This document shows, in pieces, positions 1 through 7,527 of a DNA stretch of 44,318 bases; the first letter of the stretch is position 1, and the number at the start of each line of letters is the position of its first letter. The DNA is from Microbacterium sp. A20 (lineage in GTDB: Bacteria > Actinomycetota > Actinomycetes > Actinomycetales > Microbacteriaceae): contig NZ_SSDF01000086.1 of NCBI RefSeq assembly GCF_004794515.1, positions 1-44,318 of the forward strand, read 5' to 3'. Below the pieces are notes generated by a model. That model searched no databases. It was not told the origin of the DNA and saw only the letters and a program-made list of their open reading frames with translations. A program made the translations under genes and the position numbers.

Positions 1-60
1 GAAGACGAGTCCGAAGACGAGTCCGAAGACGAGTCCGAAGACGAGTCCGAAGACGAGTCG
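1..60 (+). repeat. 12-bp tandem repeat, five copies
   Basis: The unit GAAGACGAGTCC occurs five times head to tail. Only the last base of the fifth copy differs, and it is silent (Ser). It encodes the EDES repeat of the partial gene. The array may extend upstream of the window. Confidence 0.9.
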
Positions 61-204
61 GGCGTCCCTCCCGTGAAGGGCCCGGGATCGTCCGCCAAGG
101 CGTGGGCCGCGTACGCGCTCACGAAGGGTTTCGAGGTCGAGACGGACGCGAAGGCATCCGAGATCCGCGACGCGCTGGCTGAGGCCGGCATCCCCGTCGA
201 GTAA
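1..204 (+). CDS. C-terminal part of a phage head-region protein with acidic repeat
   Basis: The frame is open from the first base and stops at 202-204. It encodes five copies of Glu-Asp-Glu-Ser followed by a short basic and helical tail ending AEAGIPVE. The last 40 residues (AYALTKGFEV, then ASEIRDALAEAG) resemble the small HeH/LEM-like or Rho-N-like helical domains often found at the end of small proteins encoded between capsid and head-tail connector genes. The start lies outside the window, so full length and function are unknown. The next gene starts 18 nt downstream with its own ribosome binding site, as expected within a head-tail operon. Confidence 0.6.
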   Translation, partial: EDESEDESEDESEDESEDESGVPPVKGPGSSAKAWAAYALTKGFEVETDAKASEIRDALAEAGIPVE

Positions 205-222
205 GCAGAGAGGACCCTCCAC

Positions 223-642
223 ATGGCGCTCACACCATTTGCCACCGCTGATGATGTCATCGCCGTGTGGGGGGAACTCTCCACCGCGGAGGAGGAACGA
301 GTCGAAGCCTGGCTCGTCATCGCTTCCAATAACCTCCGACTGATCGGACGCAAACGCGGCATCGACGTCGACCAGTACATCGCTGGCGATGAGCTGCTGA
401 CCGAGGCCGCGAAGAACGCGGTCGTCGCGTCGATCCGTCGAGTACTGCTGAACCCGAAGGGACTGAGGCAGCGCTCCATCACCACCACCGACGGCCCGTT
501 CTCCGACACCGGGTCTGAGACGGTCGACTCGTCGTTGTCGTCGAGCGAGTTCTACTTCTCCGACAACGACCTCTCCTGGCTCCCCGGCGCACCCAAGAAC
601 AAGCTCCGCTCGTTCTCCATACGATCAGGGTTCCGGCAATGA
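223..642 (+). CDS. Head-tail connector (head completion) protein, gp15/gp6-like
   Basis: A 139-residue protein, probably the adaptor that docks on the portal ring. The N-terminal two thirds is helical (FATADDVIAVWGELSTAEEE, then an amphipathic helix ending in a KNAVVASIRRVLLNPKG-type segment). The C-terminal part carries a Gly/Ser/Asp-rich stretch followed by FYFSDNDLSWL and a basic end. This helix-plus-flexible-arm layout with the end phrase about a segment of Trp-Leu-Pro-Gly is typical of actinophage head-to-tail adaptors. The start at ATG 223 has a purine-rich site (AGAGAGGA) just upstream. The next gene overlaps by the ATGA at 639-642. Assignment rests on sequence pattern and position. 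Confidence 0.75.
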   Translation: MALTPFATADDVIAVWGELSTAEEERVEAWLVIASNNLRLIGRKRGIDVDQYIAGDELLTEAAKNAVVASIRRVLLNPKGLRQRSITTTDGPFSDTGSETVDSSLSSSEFYFSDNDLSWLPGAPKNKLRSFSIRSGFRQ

Positions 643-968
643 CCCCTCGGTACGAACCCGTCATCATCCGTCGCGCGGTCGACGTCCTCAACCCCGACGG
701 TGACCCCGTAGGCGCGGACTGGGCCGATCACATCACCCTGTCCGCGAAGTTCGCACCCTCGAACCCGTCCGAAGCACTCGAGGTCGGGAAAAACACCGTC
801 ATCACCGGCGGGACCGTCTACGCGCGAGACCTCCCCGTTCGCCCGGACATCACCTCGAGCGATCGGGCAAGCGTCCGCGGCGTCGAGTACGAGATCGACG
901 GCGAGATCGGCATGTGGCTCCGCCAAGACACCTGGGCGATCCAATTCGCCATCCGCACCGCCAAGTGA
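639..968 (+). CDS. Head-tail stopper / head closure protein
   Basis: A 109-residue, mostly beta-strand protein that would close the connector after DNA packaging and bind the tail. Its features are a conserved-looking opening (MTPRYEPVIIRRAVDVLNPDG), a central loop ending in a VITGGTVYAR strand, and a late GVEYEIDGEIGMW segment. Short beta-barrel proteins of about 110 residues are normal for gp16-type stoppers in the third position of such operons. It starts inside the stop codon of the connector gene (ATGA), which implies translational coupling. The family call is inferred from size, fold pattern and gene order. Confidence 0.65.
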   Translation: MTPRYEPVIIRRAVDVLNPDGDPVGADWADHITLSAKFAPSNPSEALEVGKNTVITGGTVYARDLPVRPDITSSDRASVRGVEYEIDGEIGMWLRQDTWAIQFAIRTAK

Positions 969-980
969 CGGGAGTTCGCC

Positions 981-1280
981 ATGAAGGTGAACGTGAAGTT
1001 CCCGATGCTCCGCAACCCCGAAGGTCACCCCACCGAAGCCCGCCAGAACCACAAGGCAATCCGAGAAAGCCTCCTGCTCGACACGAGCGGGAGCGGCGTC
1101 GAGAAGGCACTCGTTGACGCCGCACAGCGTGCCGCTGGCCCTGGCCAGGAGGTGTTCGTATCGCGTGGGTACGGTGCCGCGGGGCGCTTGTCTGTCTGGA
1201 TCGTGGATCAGTCGACAGACGGGCGACGGCGCGACAAGCAACAGGAACTCAGGGCGGCTCTCGCCCGCGTGCAGATCTAG
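981..1280 (+). CDS. Small neck / head-tail joining protein
   Basis: A 99-residue protein of unknown exact role between stopper and tail terminator. This slot is usually filled by an HK97 gp10-like or minor neck component. It is basic, with a helical N-terminal half (PTEARQNHKAIRESLLLD) and a beta-rich C-terminal half (VFVSRGYGAAGRLSVWIVD), ending in a charged helix. The start at ATG 981 follows a GGGAG-type site 12 nt after the previous stop. The role is inferred from position only. Confidence 0.6.
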   Translation: MKVNVKFPMLRNPEGHPTEARQNHKAIRESLLLDTSGSGVEKALVDAAQRAAGPGQEVFVSRGYGAAGRLSVWIVDQSTDGRRRDKQQELRAALARVQI

Positions 1281-1289
1281 GGGTGAGGC

Positions 1290-1682
1290 ATGGCAGAGTT
1301 CGCTTCCAAATGGCCTCACGTTCGGCGCTGGGTCATCAACACCGTCCGGGCATCCGTCACTGCAGATCGGGTGTCCGCGGAGCGAGACGAAAAGCTCGCA
1401 CGCCAGGTTGTTGTCAGCGTCGCACCATCGCGTCTTGAGACACCCGTCTCGAGGCAGTATCTCGTCACCGTCGACTGCTGGGCGTACACGAACAGCGTGA
1501 CCGCGAAGGACGACGCGTTCGAGCTCTGCACAGACACCGCGTACGCAATCGACTCTGCCGTCCGCAACGGAGACCCCGTTGTTCGAACTGAGCTCAACGC
1601 TGGCCCCACGGAGAACCGTGATGAGGCCGGCCACTACTACTACACGGCCACCGTCCTGGTGGTCGCCCACCGACTCCCGTAA
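1290..1682 (+). CDS. Tail terminator protein
   Basis: A 130-residue alpha/beta protein placed directly before the major tail protein, where the tail terminator (gpU/gp17-like ring that stops tube growth and joins tail to head) is encoded. It shows an N-terminal helix (WPHVRRWVINTVRA), a beta strand (RQYLVTVDCWAYT), a long helix (AFELCTDTAYAIDSA) and a last strand (HYYYTATVLVVAHRL). This strand-helix-strand order matches that family. The ribosome binding site is GGGGTGAGG just before ATG 1290. The previous gene ends 9 nt upstream. Confidence 0.75.
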   Translation: MAEFASKWPHVRRWVINTVRASVTADRVSAERDEKLARQVVVSVAPSRLETPVSRQYLVTVDCWAYTNSVTAKDDAFELCTDTAYAIDSAVRNGDPVVRTELNAGPTENRDEAGHYYYTATVLVVAHRLP

Positions 1683-1745
1683 CCACGGGGGAATGCCACC
1701 AGTTGCCGGGTGGGTCACTCACTGACACAGGAAGGTAGCTGGCAC

Positions 1746-2582
1746 ATGACCGCTGCACTCATCGAAAACGGCCGGACCATCAACCCGACCGACGTGCGCC
1801 TGGTGCAGGATGGTCGAATCCTGCTCGGCGCCTACGGAATCTCCGCACCTACCGGCCCCGACTGGGACCCCACCTCCGACCTCGCCGCGAAGATCCGTGC
1901 CGACCTCGGCTACTACGGCGAAGATGGGTTCTCCCTGACCGCCGAGCCCGGTGACAACAAGCGCTTCGTGGCACACAACGAGGACGTCGTCATCGACCAG
2001 GACGGCCCCGGAACCTGGGCTGTCGCGTTCTCCGGCATCCAGCGATCCCGCACCCTCACCGAGGCGTACTTCGACACGGTGGTGGACCCGGCGACAGGGT
2101 CGTTCACGCTCACGAAGGCATCGGTGAACACGTTCCGTGACCTCGTGACGGTCGGCATCTCCGGCAACGACGTCATCATCACCCACTACCCGCGGGTGAA
2201 GGTCGCTGACCGTGAGGCAGTCCAGTTCGGTGCCACGGCGATCAACGCCCTCGGGATGACGCTCCGCGCGTTCCGGGACCCGATCCTCGGCTACCAGGTC
2301 CGCCAGTGGGACACCACGCTGATCGAGACGCCGCCTGCCGTGCCCACGATCACCACGACCGTACCTGCGACCGAGCAGGCAGCGGCAGGCAACGTCATCA
2401 TCACCGGTACCGGGTTCACCGGCGCCACGTCGGTCAAGTTCGGAACCGCAGAGGCATCGTTCCAGATCCTCTCCGACACGTCCATCGTCGCTGTCATGCC
2501 CGGCGGTGCAGCCGGCGCAGCGAACATCACCGTCACGACTTCGGGTGGGACCTCCACCGTGAAGACCTTCGCCCGGTCGTGA
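1746..2582 (+). CDS. Major tail tube protein with C-terminal Ig-like (IPT/TIG) domain
   Basis: This 278-residue protein should form the tail tube. Residues 1 to about 190 are the tube domain, beta-rich with repeated Asp/Gly turns. Residues from about 200 on (PAVPTITTTVPATEQAAAG, then GTGFTGATSVKFGTA and a final TVTTSGGTSTV) form an IPT/TIG-type immunoglobulin-like domain, a common decoration on actinophage tubes. A start at GTG 1710 is possible, but ATG 1746 is preferred because AGGAAGG lies 10 nt upstream. The gene is followed by a short gap and the tail chaperones. Confidence 0.85.
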   Translation: MTAALIENGRTINPTDVRLVQDGRILLGAYGISAPTGPDWDPTSDLAAKIRADLGYYGEDGFSLTAEPGDNKRFVAHNEDVVIDQDGPGTWAVAFSGIQRSRTLTEAYFDTVVDPATGSFTLTKASVNTFRDLVTVGISGNDVIITHYPRVKVADREAVQFGATAINALGMTLRAFRDPILGYQVRQWDTTLIETPPAVPTITTTVPATEQAAAGNVIITGTGFTGATSVKFGTAEASFQILSDTSIVAVMPGGAAGAANITVTTSGGTSTVKTFARS

Positions 2583-2667
2583 ACAAGCCCCGGGGGTGGT
2601 GGAGCGGCAACCCCGCCACCCCCGGACACATCCTCAGGTTGCCGAATCACTGAAAGGTTGCCGAACC

Positions 2668-3015
2668 ATGGCTGAAGAGCTTGACCCCAACGAAGTCCAG
2701 ATCACTCCATCCACTGCAGCGAAGGTCGAGCTGATCACGTTCAACATCGTCGGGATCGGGAAGTTCGATCTTCCCGTCCTCGGCACGCCAGGCGTGCCCT
2801 TCGGTATCACCTCCGCGTTCGGACAGTTCGAGTCCTCTCGGCGGACGGGCACCTCGCAGCAGAAGCTGACCGCATGGACCCGACTCATCGACACTCTCGC
2901 GGACACCTACCCCGACGCTGTGCGTGTGATCGCGCGTCTCGGTGGCGACGACATCGCAGAGATCTTCAAGCAGTGGGGCAAGAAGTCTCGTGAGCACACT
3001 GCCCCTTCTCGGTGA
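2668..3015 (+). CDS. Tail assembly chaperone, N-terminal frame (gpG-like)
   Basis: A 115-residue acidic protein between the tail tube and tape measure genes, the usual place of the lambda gpG-type chaperone that keeps the tape measure protein soluble. ATG 2668 with GAAAGG 10 nt upstream is the start; an upstream in-frame codon at 2596 lacks a site. Its last 25 codons overlap the next frame, as expected for G/GT pairs. The overlap does not fit the usual -1 shift: the second frame is +1 (equivalently -2) relative to this one. No typical XXXYYYZ heptamer is visible in the overlap. Confidence 0.8.
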   Translation: MAEELDPNEVQITPSTAAKVELITFNIVGIGKFDLPVLGTPGVPFGITSAFGQFESSRRTGTSQQKLTAWTRLIDTLADTYPDAVRVIARLGGDDIAEIFKQWGKKSREHTAPSR

Positions 3016-3607
3016 GCGCGACTGCCCTATAGGCGTCTCTCACGCGGTCGCCCTGCTCGAGGGCGACTACGAGTGGTCCGAGGAACGTGACGAACGCTGG
3101 CTCCACCTGTGGGATGTTCTCGCGGCACACCCCGCGCTCCATGAACACGTACATGCGCTTGACACTGACGCCTTCACAGCGTTTGTGCGACTGTGGGCGG
3201 CGAAATCCGTGATCTTCGACCACCGCTCAGCGATCATCGTGCCGATCATGCGGCACCACCCGGGGGAGCTACGGCACGATCTCGCGAAGATCGGAATCGA
3301 GTACTCGAAGCTCGAAGACGGCACGCTCACCTGGAACGAGATCTGGGCATACGTGGGCGGAGTCATACGTGACCGATCATCGACCACGGTCGCCGCGATC
3401 CAGGGTCACAAGTACGTGCCATCACCCGCAGAAATCGCCGCCTGGGACATCCACGAACGCGAGATGAACGCGCAACGCGGGAAGAACGCGCAGTACAAGC
3501 GATTCCCCCGTCCGTGGGCAGGGAAACCACCCACGTACTCCACAACGTCTCCCGACGCGTCGCCTGAGCGTGATGCGCGTCGCGCGAGGCTCGCAGCCAT
3601 GTTCTAG
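2942..3607 (+). CDS. Tail assembly chaperone, second frame (gpT-like extension)
   Basis: The frame is open from 2930 (after a TGA at 2927-2929) to 3607 and gives a 221-residue product if read from GTG 2942. It is probably made as a fusion to the gpG-like protein by frameshifting between 2930 and 3012. Alternatively, GTG 2990 could restart translation, although only a weak AAGAAG lies upstream. Recognisable protein-like sequence starts at about 3000 (ALLEGDYEWSEERDERWLHL and onward) and has the many Trp and acidic residues normal for gpT segments. The C-terminus is basic and disordered. The tape measure gene follows after 40 nt. Confidence 0.75.
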   Translation: MATTSQRSSSSGARSLVSTLPLLGERDCPIGVSHAVALLEGDYEWSEERDERWLHLWDVLAAHPALHEHVHALDTDAFTAFVRLWAAKSVIFDHRSAIIVPIMRHHPGELRHDLAKIGIEYSKLEDGTLTWNEIWAYVGGVIRDRSSTTVAAIQGHKYVPSPAEIAAWDIHEREMNAQRGKNAQYKRFPRPWAGKPPTYSTTSPDASPERDARRARLAAMF

Positions 3608-3647
3608 ACCCTGTTGCCGCGGGGACATTCCGTAAGGAGGAGTCCCC

Positions 3648-5714
3648 GTGGCAGAAGCGGCACTGTTCGTCGAGATCGTACCCACGACCTCCGGGGTCAA
3701 GCGCGCGATCGAGAAGGATCTCAACGGCGCGTTCCAGGAGACCGAGAAAAAGGGCTCCGGGGTACTCAACAAGCTCGGGGGACTCGCCAAGGGCGTCGGT
3801 TTCGCGGCCGCGGGAGCCGTAGCCGCCTTCACCGGAATCTCCGTCGCCGGCGGATTCTCTCGCGCGATGAAGATCGACGAGGCCCAGGCAAAGCTACGCG
3901 GTCTGGGCAACGATACGAAGGCCGTCGAAACGATCATGGGCAACGCCCTCGCGGCCGTCCAGGGAACGTCCTTCGGTCTCGACGCTGCCGCAACCACTGC
4001 AGCTGGTGCCGTCGCCGCGGGGATCGCGCCAGGTGCAGAACTCGAGAGGGTCCTGACCTCCGTCGCCAACGCTGCTGCAGCCGCTGGGGTGGACCTCTCC
4101 GACATGGGGTCGATCTATAACAAGGTCGCGTCGCTGGGCAAAGCCCAGAACGACGTACTGCAGCAGGTCGCAGACCGCGGAATCCCGATCTACCAGGCGC
4201 TCGCGGATCAGATGGGCGTCACCGCCGACGAGGTCTTCAAACTGGCTTCGGCGGGCGAGATCGGGTTCGCGCAGTTCGAGTCGGCGATGAGCTCCGCATC
4301 CGGAACCGTCGCTGCCGAAATGGGAACCACCCTCCCGGGCCTGATCGACAACATGATGGCCTCGGTCAGCCGCATCGGCGAGGGACTGATCACGGGAATC
4401 TTCCCCCAACTCAAAGACGGCGTCGCCGGCGTCACCTCAGTCTTCAAAGAATGGGAGATCGGCGCGAAGGACATCGGCGCAGCCATCGGCACGTTCGTCG
4501 CCGACTACGGGCCGATGCTGGTTGACACGCTCGTGGGAATCTTCAACGCTGGCTCCGCGGTCGTCGGATGGGTCCAGGACAACGTCACCTGGCTCGGGCC
4601 ACTTGCCGCAGCCGTCGTGGGCGCTGCACTCGCCTTCGGGGCGTGGCAGGCCGCGATCGGCTTGTGGAGCGCAGCGACGAAGGCGGCTGTAGCGATCCAG
4701 GCGGCCTTCAACGTGGTCATGAACGCGAACCCGATCATGCTGATCGTGACCGCCATTGGCGCGCTTGTCGCGGGCCTCGTGTGGTTCTTCACGCAGACCG
4801 AACTCGGCCAGGAGATCTGGGCGAACTTCACCCAGTTCCTCGGCGAGGCATGGGCGAACATCTCTGGGTTCTTCACGGCTGCGTGGGAGAACGTGATCCA
4901 GCCGATCTTCCAAGCGATTGGTGAGGTCTTCACCTGGGTGTACGAGAACATCATCATGCCGGTCGTCACCGGGATCATGATGTACATCGGCCTGTGGGCT
5001 GCTCTCATCACATGGCTGTGGGAGACGGTGCTGTCGCCGGTCTTCGCCGCTATCGGTGAGGTCTTCACGTGGATCTACGAGAACGTGATCGTGCCGATCA
5101 TCGACGGCATCATCCTGTACTTCCAGGCGTGGGGAGCGATCTTCACATGGTTGTGGGAGACGATCATTCAGCCCGTGTTCGCGGCGCTGGGCGAAGCTTT
5201 CACCTGGATCTACGAGAACATCATTGCCCCAGTCGGCGCCGCGATCGGTGCCGCCATCCAGTTCATCGGCGACACCATCCACAACGTGTTCACCGGGATC
5301 GCCGACTTCATCGGAGCCGCTTTCCAGGCTGTACTCGACGTCGTGCGCGGTCCCATCAACGGACTCATCGGCCTGATCAACTCCGTGATCGACGGACTGA
5401 ACTCGATCAGCATCGACATCCCCGACTGGGTGCCGATGGTCGGCGGGCAGACGTTCGGGCTCAGCATCCCCCACATCCCTCAACTCGAGGATGGTGCGCT
5501 GGTCAAGGCTCGCACGGGCGGGATCATCGCAAACATCGGCGAAGGCCGGTACGACGAGATGGTTGTGCCGTTGTCTCCGCAGGTTCTCGGCCAGCTCAAC
5601 GGCGGCGGGAAGGGGGGGGGCACGGTGAACGTGTACCCACAGCCCGGCATGTCTGAAGAGACGATCGGTCGAATCGCAGGCGATCGCCTTGACTACTTGA
5701 TGAGGAGGGCGTGA
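3648..5714 (+). CDS. Tape measure protein
   Basis: At 688 residues this is the longest tail gene. It sets tail length and is ejected with the DNA. The N-terminus has a Gly/Ala-rich segment typical of the family (GLAKGVGFAAAGAVAAFTG) and a helical first third. Hydrophobic stretches lie at about residues 318-385. A Trp-rich repeat region follows from residue 413, and the C-terminus (GARTGG-like loop, ANIGEGRYDEMVVPLS) is the widespread tape measure end motif. At roughly 0.15 nm per residue the tail would be near 100 nm. GTG 3648 is chosen because AAGGAGGAG lies at 3632-3641. A run of nine G (5612-5620) falls in a Gly-Gly-Gly loop. Confidence 0.92.
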   Translation: MAEAALFVEIVPTTSGVKRAIEKDLNGAFQETEKKGSGVLNKLGGLAKGVGFAAAGAVAAFTGISVAGGFSRAMKIDEAQAKLRGLGNDTKAVETIMGNALAAVQGTSFGLDAAATTAAGAVAAGIAPGAELERVLTSVANAAAAAGVDLSDMGSIYNKVASLGKAQNDVLQQVADRGIPIYQALADQMGVTADEVFKLASAGEIGFAQFESAMSSASGTVAAEMGTTLPGLIDNMMASVSRIGEGLITGIFPQLKDGVAGVTSVFKEWEIGAKDIGAAIGTFVADYGPMLVDTLVGIFNAGSAVVGWVQDNVTWLGPLAAAVVGAALAFGAWQAAIGLWSAATKAAVAIQAAFNVVMNANPIMLIVTAIGALVAGLVWFFTQTELGQEIWANFTQFLGEAWANISGFFTAAWENVIQPIFQAIGEVFTWVYENIIMPVVTGIMMYIGLWAALITWLWETVLSPVFAAIGEVFTWIYENVIVPIIDGIILYFQAWGAIFTWLWETIIQPVFAALGEAFTWIYENIIAPVGAAIGAAIQFIGDTIHNVFTGIADFIGAAFQAVLDVVRGPINGLIGLINSVIDGLNSISIDIPDWVPMVGGQTFGLSIPHIPQLEDGALVKARTGGIIANIGEGRYDEMVVPLSPQVLGQLNGGGKGGGTVNVYPQPGMSEETIGRIAGDRLDYLMRRA
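4884..5230 (+). repeat. 135-bp (45-residue) tandem repeats in the tape measure gene
   Basis: Units begin at codons for Trp-Glu at 4884, 5019 and 5154, exactly 135 bp apart. Each encodes the pattern W-E-x(4)-P-(V/I)-F-x-A-x-G-E-x-F-T-W-(I/V)-Y-E-N. The third copy is partial and runs into the following membrane-like region. The protein repeat is tight, while the DNA copies have diverged. Confidence 0.85.
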
Positions 5715-6451
5715 TGTTTCGTAGCGCCCGAATCGAAGGTGTCGAGCTCGAAGCGGTGCCGCGGGACTTCGACCGGTTCTTGATGATCAACCCCGGTGGG
5801 TACAAGCGATCCTCGGCCGTGCGTCGAGAGGACATTTCTCGTCCGTTGGCGCACGGTTCCTTCGGGACTCAGGGGTACCGCGAAGGACAGGTCTTCACAT
5901 TCGAAGGGGTCGCCAAGCGCGCCCATTCCTTCGAGATGGAAGCTCTCGAGAACCATGTGCGCGGGATCTGCGCAGATGGCGGGTGGAGCAAGCTCACGAT
6001 TGACGGGGGAACTGGATCGCAGTGGGCGAACGTGGGCCTTTCGTCGATCGACTTCGATGTGCTCGGCGTTGATCCGAGGCTTGCGGAGTTCCAGATTCAG
6101 TTCTGGGCACCCGACCCCCGGCTTTACGGGGAGCAACGTGATTTCGCGGGCGGCCAGCCCGCATTGAATCACGGCAGCTTCCCCGCAACTCCTCGACTGC
6201 TTGTTGGCGCCGGCAGCGGTCCGTACACGGTGACGGGAGCGAACGGTCGCATCGTCACGGTCTCAGCGGCGCCGAACGCTGCGCATGAGATCGACTTCGC
6301 TACCGGGGGGCTGTTCTTGAACGGCATCCGCCAGATCAACGCGATCGCGGTGTATCAGCCGTGGGATGTTCCTCCGGGTCTTCCTGGGGTGACGGCGACA
6401 ATCAGCGGTTCCCGCACGCTGGTGCAGCGGGTCACGGACACGTTCATTTAG
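5714..6451 (+). CDS. Distal tail protein (Dit-like)
   Basis: This 245-residue protein sits directly after the tape measure, where Dit, the hub of the tail tip, is encoded. The N-terminal half begins with a short beta strand (FRSARIEGVELE) and contains GYREGQVFTFEGVAKR and the motif FQIQFWAPDPRLYGE. A phrase of the form PDPRLYG is characteristic of the siphovirus distal tail family. The C-terminal half is a beta-rich galectin-like region. The ATG at 5714 overlaps the tape measure stop (TGATG) and has GAGGAGGG 4 nt upstream. The neighbours on both sides are tail genes. Confidence 0.85.
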   Translation: MFRSARIEGVELEAVPRDFDRFLMINPGGYKRSSAVRREDISRPLAHGSFGTQGYREGQVFTFEGVAKRAHSFEMEALENHVRGICADGGWSKLTIDGGTGSQWANVGLSSIDFDVLGVDPRLAEFQIQFWAPDPRLYGEQRDFAGGQPALNHGSFPATPRLLVGAGSGPYTVTGANGRIVTVSAAPNAAHEIDFATGGLFLNGIRQINAIAVYQPWDVPPGLPGVTATISGSRTLVQRVTDTFI

Positions 6452-6459
6452 GAGGCGCT

Positions 6460-7527
6460 GTGGCGATGCTCCTGGTTCACGTTTGCAATGCGATCACGGG
6501 TGCGCCGATTGATCGGATCCCCGTGTCGGCGTACTCGTACTCGCGGTTGCTGTCTGCGGGCGACTCGGGCGGCTCGGTGACGATCCCGCTTGACGGGACG
6601 ATCTCGAAAGCGCAGGTTCGGTCGTTGGCTTCTCCGTGGTCACGGCTCATGTTGATTGAGCGTGATGGTGCGGTGGAGTACATCGGGTACTCGCAGGGAT
6701 CGACGTACACCCGTGGTTCGCAGACGCTGACGGTGAAGCTCGCAGACATTTGGGCGTTGTTCAACCGTCGCGGGGCCTGGGATCACACGGCTGGGAACGT
6801 TGAGCTGTGGAAGGAGACTGTAGTCGGTAACCGCGCGTACCAGGCGGCTTCAGCCATCGAACGCGGGCGAAATGGGCCAGCATTGCCCGCGATGGGTCTC
6901 CCGCTCACGCTCCCCGGCGGGTATGCCGGCCCTTCTGTGACCCGCACGTACTACGGGTACAACGTCGAGACGGTCGGCGATGTTCTCGCTGACCTTCTCG
7001 CTGAGGGGCTGGATATCTACTTCCGCCCCCGGTGGTCTGGCGGTCAGGCTGACTGGTTGTTCCAGGCGGCGTCCGATTGGTCGTCTGGCGCTGTTCGCGA
7101 GTTCGTTGTGTCTGCGAAGAACTCACCCGTAACGGGGTTCAGTGAGACGTCCGATGCGGCCCGGGTGACGAACAATGCCCGGTATATCGGTGAGGGGTCC
7201 GAAGTTGACATGCTCGTGCGCTCGGAGCGCAATGTGGCGTCGCCCTATCCGCTTCTGGACCGGGTGACGAACACGAAGCACATCTCGAACGTGGCTCAGC
7301 TCTCGTCCTTGTCGGCGCAGGATCTTGTGTCGTATGGGTCGCCGACTGTGCAGTGGGATTTCAGCGTCTCGGCAGACACCCCGGTCGACGTGGGCGACAC
7401 GGCTCGTCTCCATTTCGATGGCGACCCCTGGGTCATTGATGGCTGGTACAACCGGCGCGTCGTAAAGGTCAGTGGCGATCAGTCCGACCAGAAGAAGATC
7501 AGCGTTCAGCCGACGGGGGGTGCGTGA
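6460..7527 (+). CDS. Minor tail protein, Gp37-like (tail tip)
   Basis: A 355-residue protein in the position of the tail-associated hub gene. It opens with a beta-rich domain similar to the start of baseplate hub proteins (LLVHVCNAITGAPIDRIPVS), contains a middle domain with GYNVETVGDVLADLLAEGLD, and ends with an OB-like segment (VDVGDTARLHFDGDPWVIDG). This is the layout of the ReqiPepy6 Gp37-like actinophage family. GTG 6460 sits 4 nt after GGAGG (6451-6455), and ATG 6466 sits 10 nt after it. Either could be used. The next gene overlaps the stop codon. Confidence 0.75.
   Translation: MAMLLVHVCNAITGAPIDRIPVSAYSYSRLLSAGDSGGSVTIPLDGTISKAQVRSLASPWSRLMLIERDGAVEYIGYSQGSTYTRGSQTLTVKLADIWALFNRRGAWDHTAGNVELWKETVVGNRAYQAASAIERGRNGPALPAMGLPLTLPGGYAGPSVTRTYYGYNVETVGDVLADLLAEGLDIYFRPRWSGGQADWLFQAASDWSSGAVREFVVSAKNSPVTGFSETSDAARVTNNARYIGEGSEVDMLVRSERNVASPYPLLDRVTNTKHISNVAQLSSLSAQDLVSYGSPTVQWDFSVSADTPVDVGDTARLHFDGDPWVIDGWYNRRVVKVSGDQSDQKKISVQPTGGA

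Noticed and set aside
1..60. Repeat array as a CRISPR
   Set aside because: The 12-bp units are contiguous without spacers and encode an in-frame EDES repeat. No other repeat array with spacers was seen in the window.
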